The position numbers and the translations under genes were made by a program. A stretch of 34,904 nucleotides of DNA, from the NCBI GenBank assembly GCA_014380425.1, contig JACMJX010000132.1, forward strand, positions 1 through 34,904. The letters are read 5' to 3'. This DNA comes from Chitinophagaceae bacterium (lineage in GTDB: Bacteria > Bacteroidota > Bacteroidia > Chitinophagales > Chitinophagaceae). The notes under the pieces were generated by a model. That model had not been told where the DNA came from. It saw only the letters and a program-made list of their open reading frames with translations, and did no database searches. Position 1 is the first letter of the stretch. Each line of letters begins with the position of its first letter. Shown here in pieces: positions 8,803 to 16,157 of this stretch.

Positions 8803-9352
8803 ATGACTCCATTTTAATATCAGTTGTGTACTTGTTCAGCCATTTAACCAGCAATGCCCGCGCCCGCGAATACTGCGATCTCGAGGTTCCTTCATTAATC
8901 CCCAGCATTTCACCTATTTCCACGTGCGTGTACCCCTCTACTGCATGAAGATTGAAAATAGCCTGAAATCCTGGTGGCAATTGCCGGATGAGGTCTGCAA
9001 GTTGTTTCGTATCAAGGGTTACTGCCGGATCGTTATAAGACACTGGATGCAGCGGCATATCATCGAACGAGAGATCCGTCTGGTAGTTCCGGTTCTTTTT
9101 AAGATAGTTGATGGCCGTGTTTACCATGATCCTGCGGATCCAGGCCCCTAGCTCGCCCTCGCCTTTATACTGGTTAAGATTGTTGAATACCTTCACGAAC
9201 CCTTCCTGCAGCACGTCTTCTGCATCTACCATCGACTTCGTATACCTGTAGCACACAGCAAGCATCGCAGATGAGTACTGCTCATACAACGCTTTCTGGG
9301 AAGCTCTTTTACCCCGCAAACAGTCTTTTATCAACGATTTTTGATCGGTCAT
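8792..9352 (-). CDS. ECF-type RNA polymerase sigma factor
   Basis: The product is a 186-residue sigma-70 family protein with only region 2 and region 4, as in ECF factors. Region 2 includes the core-binding/-10 part DAEDVLQEGFVKVFNNL and GELGAWIRRIMVNTAINYLKK. Region 4 holds a helix-turn-helix, LPPGFQAIFNLHAVEGYTHVEIGEMLGINEGTSRSQYSRARALL. The ATG at 9352 (MTDQKSLIKDC) is preferred over the in-frame ATG at 9436, which would add 28 residues lacking sigma similarity and overlap the lipoprotein gene. The 11-bp overlap with the downstream barrel protein implies the partner controls this sigma factor. It acts on a regulon that cannot be deduced here, possibly including its own promoter. Confidence 0.93.
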   Translation of the reverse strand: MTDQKSLIKDCLRGKRASQKALYEQYSSAMLAVCYRYTKSMVDAEDVLQEGFVKVFNNLNQYKGEGELGAWIRRIMVNTAINYLKKNRNYQTDLSFDDMPLHPVSYNDPAVTLDTKQLADLIRQLPPGFQAIFNLHAVEGYTHVEIGEMLGINEGTSRSQYSRARALLVKWLNKYTTDIKMESYVR

Positions 9353-9410
9353 GATAGTGTGCTGCCACTGTTGACAATACGATGATGTCAAACGTTGCAT
9401 TAGTGCCGGA

Positions 9411-10274
9411 CTAGAGAGAACTTTCCTTTCCAGCATCCTTTAAAGAGGTATAAAGTTCTTTCCACACGCCGGTGGCATCTTTAAAAGTATAGTATTTATC
9501 GTAGATTTTCTTGGTCTTGTTCCAGTTTTTACCATTATTATAGTGCCATACGGCAAAATTCATGGCAAATTCCTTTCTCCAGCCGTTATCCATCAGCCCT
9601 TCCAGTTCTTCATATCCGTGCTTATTCAGAATCTCCAGGTTCCGGATCAGCTGTTTACCTGTCGCGGCATCATAAGGTACTAGTTCGAGCTTGCCCTGGG
9701 CATAGCGCAGCTGTATTTCCCGGATCGTTTTGAACCCACTGGTGCTGTCGGAAAAACCGCAGGCATAGCAAGCGAAGAAATAGCCCAGGGTTTCATTTAA
9801 AGAATACGTAAAGATATTAGTTGCCGGATCGATACAAACAAACCCTCCAAACAGCTTCGCCTTGAAACTATAATCTGCTCCCTGCCTGGAAAAAATATGG
9901 ATCTCATCGCAGCAATGCGCTCCTCCCGTGTAATTGTACACCACCAGCTCCGGGGTAGTGTCGTTATCGAGGCTTTTGACCCCGTACCTCGCATATCTTC
10001 CTGCCATATCGGTTTCAGCAAAGCTTTTGAATGTAACCTTGCTTCCGTTCTTGAGCGTGAGCATAACATCACCGGAATCATTTACTTTGCCAAGACCCTG
10101 AAAGAATTTCTCGTAGCAGTCTTCGTAAACAAGTGTGTCGGAAACCTTCGCGGTAGTATCTGTCGAAGTAACGGATGTATCCTTCTGCGATGCATTCTGG
10201 TCGGCGTTATTCTTACAAGCTGTTATGGAAATAATTAATAAAAAACTGAATATACAAGCACGGGGATGGATCAT
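9411..10274 (-). CDS. hypothetical lipoprotein
   Basis: The 287-residue protein has a lipoprotein signal (MIHPRACIFSFLLIISITAC, lipobox ITAC with Cys20 as the lipidated residue), then a Thr/Asp/Ser-rich linker to about 47. A segment LDNDTTPELVVYNYTGGAHCCDEIHIF (102-127) resembles the D-x-D-x-x-P-E-L strand turns of beta-propeller/VCBS-like secreted proteins and carries a vicinal Cys pair at 121-122. Another Cys pair lies in FACYACGF. The function is unknown. It is 58 bp upstream of the sigma factor on the same strand and may be co-transcribed with it, or it may be separate. It is divergent from bioA, with a 42-bp gap between starts. Confidence 0.8.
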   Translation of the reverse strand: MIHPRACIFSFLLIISITACKNNADQNASQKDTSVTSTDTTAKVSDTLVYEDCYEKFFQGLGKVNDSGDVMLTLKNGSKVTFKSFAETDMAGRYARYGVKSLDNDTTPELVVYNYTGGAHCCDEIHIFSRQGADYSFKAKLFGGFVCIDPATNIFTYSLNETLGYFFACYACGFSDSTSGFKTIREIQLRYAQGKLELVPYDAATGKQLIRNLEILNKHGYEELEGLMDNGWRKEFAMNFAVWHYNNGKNWNKTKKIYDKYYTFKDATGVWKELYTSLKDAGKESSL

Positions 10275-10299
10275 ACCGTAATTTTATGCAAAATACATA

Positions 10300-10307
10300 T
10301 AATTTTG
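10300..10307 (+). promoter_or_regulatory. -7 promoter element of bioA
   Basis: TAATTTTG fits TAnnTTTG. It ends 9 nt before the ATG at 10317, so the transcript would have a leader of only a few bases. It also argues against the upstream in-frame ATG at 10266. Confidence 0.6.
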
Positions 10308-10316
10308 AGGCCAGAT

Positions 10317-11591
10317 ATGAGCGATTCACTTTCAGAAAGAGATAAAAGATATATCTGGCATCCTTACACTTCTTTGTCTGCGCCCGCGCCTGTTCCGATC
10401 GTTAAAGGGCGTGGGGCTTATCTCATCGATGAGGGCGACAATTTTTACCTGGATGCGATAAGCAGCTGGTGGGTTACTATTCACGGCCATGCACACCCTT
10501 ATATTGCAGAGCGGCTCTACCGCCAGGCACTGGAACTGGAGCAGGTGATTTTCGCCAACTTTACGCACCGGCCTGCTGTAGAACTGGCAGAGTATCTGGT
10601 TGCCATCCTGCCCCTGGAAGTGTCTAAAGTATTTTACTCGGATAACGGATCCACAGCCACGGAAGTAGCAATAAAAATGGCGCTCCAATACTGGTGGAAC
10701 CAGAAAGAATCAGCAGGGCTCAAAAGAACTAAAATACTGGCTTTCCATCACGGCTATCATGGGGATACATTCGGAGCGATGAGTATCAGTGGCCGCAGTG
10801 TTTTTACGGAGGCTTTCAACGACAAGCTCTTCGATGTCATTTTTATCGATACACCGGAAGCAGCTACTATTTCGCAGATCCGTAGTATCGTAGAGGAGCA
10901 TGCAGAAGAGATCGCCGCATTCATCTACGAGCCCCTGCTCCAGGGTTCGGGCGGCATGAGGATGTATGAACCGGGGATGCTGAATGAATTGCTGTTGCTC
11001 TGTCAGCAGCATGATATTATATGCATCGCGGATGAAGTAATGACAGGATTCGGGAGAACCGGTAAACTGTTCGCCAGTAGTTACATGACGGCCATTCCGG
11101 ATATCATCTGCCTTTCAAAGGGGCTTACCGGGGGCACTATGGCGCTGGGCGTAACGGCCTGCAATGCTAAGATCGAGTCGGCATTTATTAGTGAGGAGAA
11201 AATGAAAACATTCTTCCATGGTCATTCCTTTACCGCGAACCCCCTTGCCTGTACGGCTGCCCTGGCAAGCATAGACCTTCTATTACAGCAGGATTGCCTT
11301 GACAGGATAGACTGGATAAGTGCCAGCAATAAAGAGTTCGTCAAAAAGCTGGAAGGCCGGGCAGGTATAAAGAACGCAAGATCCCTGGGCACCATCGCTG
11401 CTTTCGAATTGTCGGAAGGTAAGGACGGGTATCTGAATACGGCCGGTAAAAAGCTGGCAGAGTTGCTGATGCAGCAGGGTATCTTTATACGGCCACTGGG
11501 TAACACGGTGTACATAATGCCTCCCTACTGCATAAGGGAGGAGGAGCTGGAAGGATTGCAGCACGCCATTTTAGCGGCCTATAGTGCCTGA
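10317..11591 (+). CDS. bioA: adenosylmethionine-8-amino-7-oxononanoate aminotransferase BioA
   Basis: BioA makes 7,8-diaminopelargonate from 7-keto-8-aminopelargonate using S-adenosylmethionine as amino donor, the antepenultimate biotin step. The 424-residue product has the class III aminotransferase signatures: DRDKRYIWHPYTS-type start (SERDKRYIWHPYTS, 5-18), SSWWVTIHGHAHP, FYSDNGSTATEVAIKMALQYW, HHGYHGDTFGAMS, ADEVMTGFGRTG, and CLSKGLTGGTMALGVTA with the PLP Lys268, then HGHSFTANPLACTAALAS. The HPYTS and SSWW motifs are characteristic of BioA against other class III enzymes. The start at 10317 follows the promoter element closely. No other biotin gene is in the window. Its stop lies 5 bp from that of the convergent gene. 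Confidence 0.95.
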   Translation: MSDSLSERDKRYIWHPYTSLSAPAPVPIVKGRGAYLIDEGDNFYLDAISSWWVTIHGHAHPYIAERLYRQALELEQVIFANFTHRPAVELAEYLVAILPLEVSKVFYSDNGSTATEVAIKMALQYWWNQKESAGLKRTKILAFHHGYHGDTFGAMSISGRSVFTEAFNDKLFDVIFIDTPEAATISQIRSIVEEHAEEIAAFIYEPLLQGSGGMRMYEPGMLNELLLLCQQHDIICIADEVMTGFGRTGKLFASSYMTAIPDIICLSKGLTGGTMALGVTACNAKIESAFISEEKMKTFFHGHSFTANPLACTAALASIDLLLQQDCLDRIDWISASNKEFVKKLEGRAGIKNARSLGTIAAFELSEGKDGYLNTAGKKLAELLMQQGIFIRPLGNTVYIMPPYCIREEELEGLQHAILAAYSA

Positions 11592-11596
11592 TTAAA

Positions 11597-11947
11597 TCAA
11601 TCGGCCTCTGCCCTTGCCTTAAGTGCCGCCAGTTCTTTTTCCATAACAGGCCCCAGTTGCTTATCGTATGTAATGCTTCCCAACTTTTCCCAGGGGCGGT
11701 ACCATTTTATACGAAAGTCGTAATACAACTGCACGGTAGTAATGGTATCGAACGGGTATATCTGCCAGTTGTAAGGAAAGCTGTCCTTCGTCTTCATCGT
11801 CTGAAGCATCTGCTCCAGGTCTTTAGGTGAAGCACGCATATTCTCGGCTCTCGATATCCTTATCTCCGAGGGAATGATGGCGGAGAAGCATAATAGCATG
11901 ATGGAAAAGACTACAAAGCTTATCAATCCAAGTTTAATGATCTTCAT
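11597..11947 (-). CDS. small membrane-anchored protein, SRPBCC-like but apparently missing the middle of the domain
   Basis: The 116-residue product begins with a membrane helix (MKIIKLGLISFVVFSIMLLCF) followed by SEIRISRAENMRASPKDLEQML. This resembles the start of Bacteroidota SRPBCC (polyketide-cyclase/START-like) proteins. It ends with ITTVQLYYDFRIKWYRPWEKLG and a last helix LGPVMEKELAALKARAE, resembling the final strands and helix of the same fold. Full SRPBCC domains are about 140-150 residues, so roughly 70 internal residues seem absent. The frame is intact. It ends 10 bp before the ABC-2 permease start region and lies downstream of the permease on the same strand in reverse order, with only 10 bp between them, so the two may be co-transcribed. 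Function unknown. Confidence 0.6.
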   Translation of the reverse strand: MKIIKLGLISFVVFSIMLLCFSAIIPSEIRISRAENMRASPKDLEQMLQTMKTKDSFPYNWQIYPFDTITTVQLYYDFRIKWYRPWEKLGSITYDKQLGPVMEKELAALKARAEAD

Positions 11948-11957
11948 ATCTGGTCGA

Positions 11958-13076
11958 TTATTCCCATCGGAAGAATTTTATAGCCAGCACATAAGCCAGT
12001 ATCCCCCATAAAATAATAATGCCTATCTGTTTAATGCAATCCTGCAAATGCGCGCCTTCAAAAGCCACTTTCCGCATAGCATCGTTAAGATGGGTAAGGG
12101 GCAGCACCCTGCATACGGGTTGCAACCATTTGGGGAAGGCTTCGATACTAAAGAAAGTACCGGCCAGCAGAAACTGCGGAAGTGTTATAATGTTCGCAAG
12201 CGGTGGTATGGTGCTTTCCGTTTTGGCAATGCCGCTTATTATGAACCCGAAGCCCATAAACACCATCAGGCCAAGAAAGCTGAGCACCAGCAGTTCCAGG
12301 AAGGTGACAATGCCATGCTCCAGCGTAAAGCCGAAAAACAGGTAACCCATTCCCAGGATAGTTACAGAGGTGATCATCTGAAAAAGCACCCTGCTCAAGC
12401 CCTCGCCCAGTATAATGTAGCCGCGGTTGATGGGTGTAGCGAAGAATCTTTTTAGTACCAGCGTCTGCCTCAGGTTAAAAAACAAGAAAGCTACGCCAAA
12501 CACTCCGGCACTCAGCAGCGAGAACCCCAGCTGCCCCGGAAGAATGAAGTCGATCGTTTTGTATTCCCTTACTTCCCTTATATCTCCCGCCCTTACATCT
12601 ATCCTCGCATACTGCGGCCTGTCCTCAAACACAGCATTGCTCACCTTGTTGATGATACCATCTACAAGTACGAGGAACTGCGGGTATTTGTCGGAGCTGG
12701 CGGTGGTACTTTTCAATCTGAACAGGTATTGAGGTGCGGCACCCTGGCTGGTATTCTTTTCAATGCTAACGACGCCGGTTATGCGGCCTTTCTTGAGATC
12801 CGACTCCAGTTCGCTCTTTGTATCGTACGTTACTATTCTTATACTTCTATTAGCCACAAGCGAATCGTAGAGCGCATTCGTGCTATCACTACCCGCTTCG
12901 ATAGCTATCTTGAATATCGAGCCTGAGCCGCTTCCTCCCAGAAACCCGAATACAAGAATAAAGATCAGCGGAAACGCGAAGCTGAAGATTACGGCAGATG
13001 GACTGCGAAATATAGAACGGAAGCTGGCCCTTGTAATAGCCAGCATCGCCGTAATCTGGTTATATGGCGCAGGCAT
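11958..13076 (-). CDS. ABC-2 type transporter permease
   Basis: The 372-residue membrane protein has the ABC-2 permease plan: a first helix near residues 20-45 (SPSAVIFSFAFPLIFILVFGFL), an extracytoplasmic domain of about 130 residues, then five or more helices after DFILPGQLGFSLLSAGVFGVAFLF, including FGFIISGIAKTESTIPPLANIITLPQFLLAGTFF and FPKWLQPVCRVLPLTHLNDAMRKV, the conserved signature of this family. Such permeases export drugs, lipids or polysaccharide with a separate ATPase. No ATPase gene adjoins it here, so the partner must be encoded elsewhere. The start is 13076 or the in-frame ATG at 13046 (MLAITRASF). The TATTTTTG element upstream suits either. Confidence 0.9.
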   Translation of the reverse strand: MPAPYNQITAMLAITRASFRSIFRSPSAVIFSFAFPLIFILVFGFLGGSGSGSIFKIAIEAGSDSTNALYDSLVANRSIRIVTYDTKSELESDLKKGRITGVVSIEKNTSQGAAPQYLFRLKSTTASSDKYPQFLVLVDGIINKVSNAVFEDRPQYARIDVRAGDIREVREYKTIDFILPGQLGFSLLSAGVFGVAFLFFNLRQTLVLKRFFATPINRGYIILGEGLSRVLFQMITSVTILGMGYLFFGFTLEHGIVTFLELLVLSFLGLMVFMGFGFIISGIAKTESTIPPLANIITLPQFLLAGTFFSIEAFPKWLQPVCRVLPLTHLNDAMRKVAFEGAHLQDCIKQIGIIILWGILAYVLAIKFFRWE

Positions 13077-13103
13077 TTATCATCATAGTTTTTAATAATC
13101 TGT

Positions 13104-13111
13104 CAAAAATA
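13104..13111 (-). promoter_or_regulatory. -7 promoter element of the ABC-2 permease gene
   Basis: The minus strand reads TATTTTTG (TAnnTTTG), 27 bp before the ATG at 13076. A weaker plus-strand GATATTTG at 13114-13121 precedes folK by 11 bp, so the two divergent promoters would lie back to back. Confidence 0.45.
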
Positions 13112-13132
13112 AAGATATTTGAATGATAGAAC

Positions 13133-13645
13133 ATGAATAAAGTATATCTACTCACCGGAAGTAATATGGGCGACCGGATAAATCATCTGGATAAAGCCGC
13201 AGAATCTATTGAAGCCAGTGGAATGGCCGTTACAGAAAGATCGCCGGTGTACGAGACAGGAGCCTGGGGCAAAACGGATCAACCCGCATTTCTGAACCAG
13301 GTGCTGCTGGTAGAAACCGCGCTGGACCCCGATGCCACTATGCGCCTTTTGCTGAAGATAGAGGAAAAGGCAGGAAGAAAGCGCCTGGAGAAATACGGCC
13401 CCCGAACGATAGATATAGATATCCTGCTGTTTAACGAAGACTCGATCGATACTGCACTCGTTACAATTCCCCATCCTGAGCTGCAAAACCGTCGTTTCGC
13501 GCTTCAGCCGCTGGCAGACATCGCTGGTGATCTAAAGCACCCGGTACTGCAACGCACCATCTTTCAGCTACTACAGCTTTGCAACGATGATTTGCCCGTA
13601 ACCAAATGGGAACAGTCTTTGCCTTACCAAACCAGCAACGAATGA
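13133..13645 (+). CDS. folK: 2-amino-4-hydroxy-6-hydroxymethyldihydropteridine diphosphokinase
   Basis: FolK transfers pyrophosphate from ATP to 6-hydroxymethyl-dihydropterin in folate synthesis. The 170-residue product matches the family length and motifs: LLTGSNMGDR (6-15), SPVYETGAWG (37-46), PAFLNQVLLVET (51-62), and the signature YGPRTIDIDILLF (88-100) with the two metal-binding Asp95 and Asp97, followed by HPELQNRRFALQPLADI (114-130). Its stop TGA shares bases with the ATG of the kinase gene downstream (ATGA), so the two are translationally coupled. Confidence 0.95.
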   Translation: MNKVYLLTGSNMGDRINHLDKAAESIEASGMAVTERSPVYETGAWGKTDQPAFLNQVLLVETALDPDATMRLLLKIEEKAGRKRLEKYGPRTIDIDILLFNEDSIDTALVTIPHPELQNRRFALQPLADIAGDLKHPVLQRTIFQLLQLCNDDLPVTKWEQSLPYQTSNE

Positions 13646-14274
13646 AGTACCACTTTATAACGATAGAAGGAAATATAGGTGCAGGCAAAACAACACTGGC
13701 AAACCTGCTTTCCAGGCACTATAATGCAAGGCTTATTCTGGAAGAGTTTGCAGACAACCCCTTTCTTCCCAAGTTTTATGAAAGCCCGAAACAGTACGCC
13801 TTCCCACTGGAGCTTTTCTTTATGGCGGAGCGGTACAAGCAACTGAAAGAAATGCTGCAGTCGCAGGATCTTTTCAGTTCACTCACCATCTCCGATTATC
13901 TGTTCACCAAAAGCCTCCTGTTTGCCCGCAACACGTTGCCAGCCGAAGAATTCCGGCTGTACCAGAAAATCTTCGATATCATCAATCCGCAGCTGATTCA
14001 ACCGGATCTGCTGGTGTTTCTTCACGCATCCGTCAATCATCTTCAGTCGAATATCCGTAAACGCAATCGCCCCTATGAGCAGAATATTCCTGATGAATAT
14101 CTTTTCAATCTTCAGGAAACTTATACACAGTATATCCGGCAGCACCATCTTAAAACCCTTGTAGTAGATGTAAGTAATGCTGATTTTCTTGGAAACGAGC
14201 AGCATTTGCAAACCGTTATCAATGCTCTTGAAATGGATTACGATGTAGGCCAGCACTACCTTACATTACCATGA
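13642..14274 (+). CDS. deoxynucleoside kinase family protein
   Basis: The 210-residue product begins MKYHFITIEGNIGAGKTTLANLL, with the P-loop at 10-18, then EEFADNPFLPKFYESPKQYAFPLELFFMAERYKQL. This segment is typical of bacterial deoxyadenosine/deoxyguanosine kinases, which phosphorylate salvaged deoxynucleosides in the cytoplasm. A lid-type RKRNRPYEQNIP segment follows. The exact base preference cannot be read off. The start at 13642, inside an ATGA overlap with folK, is chosen over the upstream in-frame ATG at 13606 because the P-loop then sits at the usual place. Confidence 0.9.
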   Translation: MKYHFITIEGNIGAGKTTLANLLSRHYNARLILEEFADNPFLPKFYESPKQYAFPLELFFMAERYKQLKEMLQSQDLFSSLTISDYLFTKSLLFARNTLPAEEFRLYQKIFDIINPQLIQPDLLVFLHASVNHLQSNIRKRNRPYEQNIPDEYLFNLQETYTQYIRQHHLKTLVVDVSNADFLGNEQHLQTVINALEMDYDVGQHYLTLP

Positions 14275-14338
14275 TACCGTTCAACATCACCTTCCACCTT
14301 ACTTTACTATCTTTACCCCCTACTTACGCACACCAGAT

Positions 14339-15595
14339 ATGGCAGAAGAAGTTCCGCAGCAGAAACAGACAGCCTTTGCTACGCTTTCCATTCCTGAATT
14401 CCGCTTCTTTATTCTGGGCCGCTTCTGCTTTGTAATGGCCGTGCGAATGACGGCCACGGTTATCGGCTGGATGATCTATCAGCTTACTAAAAATCCCCTG
14501 GCGCTGGGCATAGTGGGCCTTGCAGAAGTAATACCCGCGCTTTCTCTCGCACTTTATGCAGGCCATGTAATCGACAAAAGTGAAAGAAAAGGGCTTGTGT
14601 TGAGAACGATGAGTCTTTATATACTCTGCGAACTGGCCCTGCTGCTTATCTCTGCCCCCTTCCTGCTTCAGCATACTGATAGTACTTTAATAGAATATGC
14701 CATCTATGGAGTCATCTTCTGCACGGGCATCCTGCGCGCTTTTGCAGGCCCGGGAATGAGCTCCATGATCGGGCAGATCGTTCCCAGGCACATGCTCGGC
14801 AAAGCAGTAACTATGGGCCAGGGCACTTTCCTCTCCGCCTCGGTTATCGGCCATGCCACCTCCGGCTTTCTTATAGGGCATTTTAGTTACACGGTCGTTT
14901 TTACCGTGATTGCCAGCACCATGACGCTCGGCACCCTGGCTATGACAGGCCTTAAAAAGAAACCGGTGCTTTACAAGCCGGAGGTAGATCAACGTACCTG
15001 GGGCAGTGTGAAGGAAGGGCTGCGCTTCGTGTTTCGCACCAAAGAAGTGCTGGGGGCTATGAGCCTTGACATGTTTGCGGTTCTCTTCGGTGGCGCCGTA
15101 GCGCTGATACCGATCTATGCCAGCGATATCCTGAAAATAGGGCCGGTGGGCTTCGGCTGGCTGAATGCAGCTTCCGACCTCGGCGCGATCGCGATGATAC
15201 TTGCCATTACCATTTTTCCGCTTAAGGGCAAGCAGGGGCTAATCCTGCTGTTTTCGGTAGTCGGCTTCGGAATATGTATCATCGTCTTCGGGCTTTCTAA
15301 AATATTCATCCTCTCTTTTTTCGCCCTTCTCTTCAGCGGCATGCTGGACGGGATCAGCGTAGTGATCCGCGGCACCATCATCCAGTTGAAAACTCCGGAA
15401 GAAATGAAGGGCCGGGTGCTATCGGTAAGTTCGATGTTCGTGAACTCCTCCAACGAACTGGGTCAGTTTGAAAGCGGACTTGCGGCGCGGCTTATGGGTA
15501 CTGTAAGGGCAACTGTTTTCGGGGGAATCATGACGCTCCTGGTGGTGGGCATCACCTGGTTCAAAGCTCCCAGCCTGCGAAAGATGGAATATTGA
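14339..15595 (+). CDS. MFS transporter, exporter type (MFS_3/EntS-like)
   Basis: The 418-residue protein has about 10-12 hydrophobic helices, beginning with FRFFILGRFCFVMAVRMTATVIGWMIYQLT, the start typical of the EntS/macrolide-exporter branch of the major facilitator superfamily. The loop AGHVIDKSERKGLV corresponds to the family motif A region between helices 2 and 3. The late segment PEEMKGRVLSVSSMFVNSSNELGQFESGLAARLMG is also characteristic of this branch. Substrate is unknown; siderophore or drug efflux by proton antiport is the family expectation. A TATCTTTA sequence at 14308-14315 may be its -7 element. Its stop abuts that of the convergent YkgJ gene with no bases between. Confidence 0.9.
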   Translation: MAEEVPQQKQTAFATLSIPEFRFFILGRFCFVMAVRMTATVIGWMIYQLTKNPLALGIVGLAEVIPALSLALYAGHVIDKSERKGLVLRTMSLYILCELALLLISAPFLLQHTDSTLIEYAIYGVIFCTGILRAFAGPGMSSMIGQIVPRHMLGKAVTMGQGTFLSASVIGHATSGFLIGHFSYTVVFTVIASTMTLGTLAMTGLKKKPVLYKPEVDQRTWGSVKEGLRFVFRTKEVLGAMSLDMFAVLFGGAVALIPIYASDILKIGPVGFGWLNAASDLGAIAMILAITIFPLKGKQGLILLFSVVGFGICIIVFGLSKIFILSFFALLFSGMLDGISVVIRGTIIQLKTPEEMKGRVLSVSSMFVNSSNELGQFESGLAARLMGTVRATVFGGIMTLLVVGITWFKAPSLRKMEY

Positions 15596-16090
15596 TCATA
15601 CCAATCTTTCCAGCACAAAATGAACAATAGGGCAAAAGCTGCTGTTCTTCAGCGTAATATGTGGTCGTTTTAAAAGAACGTCCTCATCCGTATAGGGGAA
15701 TCGGTGGCAGTCGGAAGGCCTTTCTTCGTAAATGGTGCAGTAATTGTCGGCACCGAGAAAGGGACAGGGGCGCAGTTTTGCTACATAATCGCCTTCCTCA
15801 TCCAGGCGCAGGTATGTATCGATAAAATCGCCCTCCTTCATTTTCAGGTACCGGGAGATGCGTTTGATGTCGGGGGTTTTAAAGCGGGGTGAATAGTTCT
15901 TGCAGCAATTGGCACATTTCAGGCAATCGATCTTCTCGAAAGCCTCTTCATGTATATCCGGCAATTGCTTCAGGATCTTTTTCTTATCGGCTCTCTGCAG
16001 AAAGTCTTTGTACAGCTTCTGATGCTCCATCGACCGTTTCTGCCATCCAGGCATCAATTCTCCTTCCTGTGTCTGCAGCACTTTACGCAT
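15596..16090 (-). CDS. YkgJ-type cysteine-cluster protein
   Basis: The 164-residue cytoplasmic protein carries the UPF0153/YkgJ zinc- or iron-binding pattern: CLKCANCC (Cys56, 59, 62, 63), then RPCPFLGADNYCTIYEERPSDCHRFPY (Cys109, 118, 128), and a late Cys in SSFCPIVHF. Members are suggested to bind a metal or Fe-S cluster through these cysteines, but no biochemical role is established to my knowledge. The N-terminal 50 residues are charged helix. The gene stands alone, divergent from the desaturase-family gene with 67 bp between starts. Confidence 0.9.
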   Translation of the reverse strand: MRKVLQTQEGELMPGWQKRSMEHQKLYKDFLQRADKKKILKQLPDIHEEAFEKIDCLKCANCCKNYSPRFKTPDIKRISRYLKMKEGDFIDTYLRLDEEGDYVAKLRPCPFLGADNYCTIYEERPSDCHRFPYTDEDVLLKRPHITLKNSSFCPIVHFVLERLV

Positions 16091-16157
16091 TCTCGTATCC
16101 TGTTAAGAACGCAAGATAGGCATGGCAATTGAATCATGTAAATCTCATTTTATATAA

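Noticed and set aside
10266-10316. upstream ATG for bioA
   Set aside because: It overlaps the start of the divergent lipoprotein gene and contains the TAATTTTG promoter element.
13606-13641. upstream ATG for the deoxynucleoside kinase
   Set aside because: It lies inside folK and adds 12 residues before the P-loop, while the ATGA overlap at 13642 gives the usual N-terminus.
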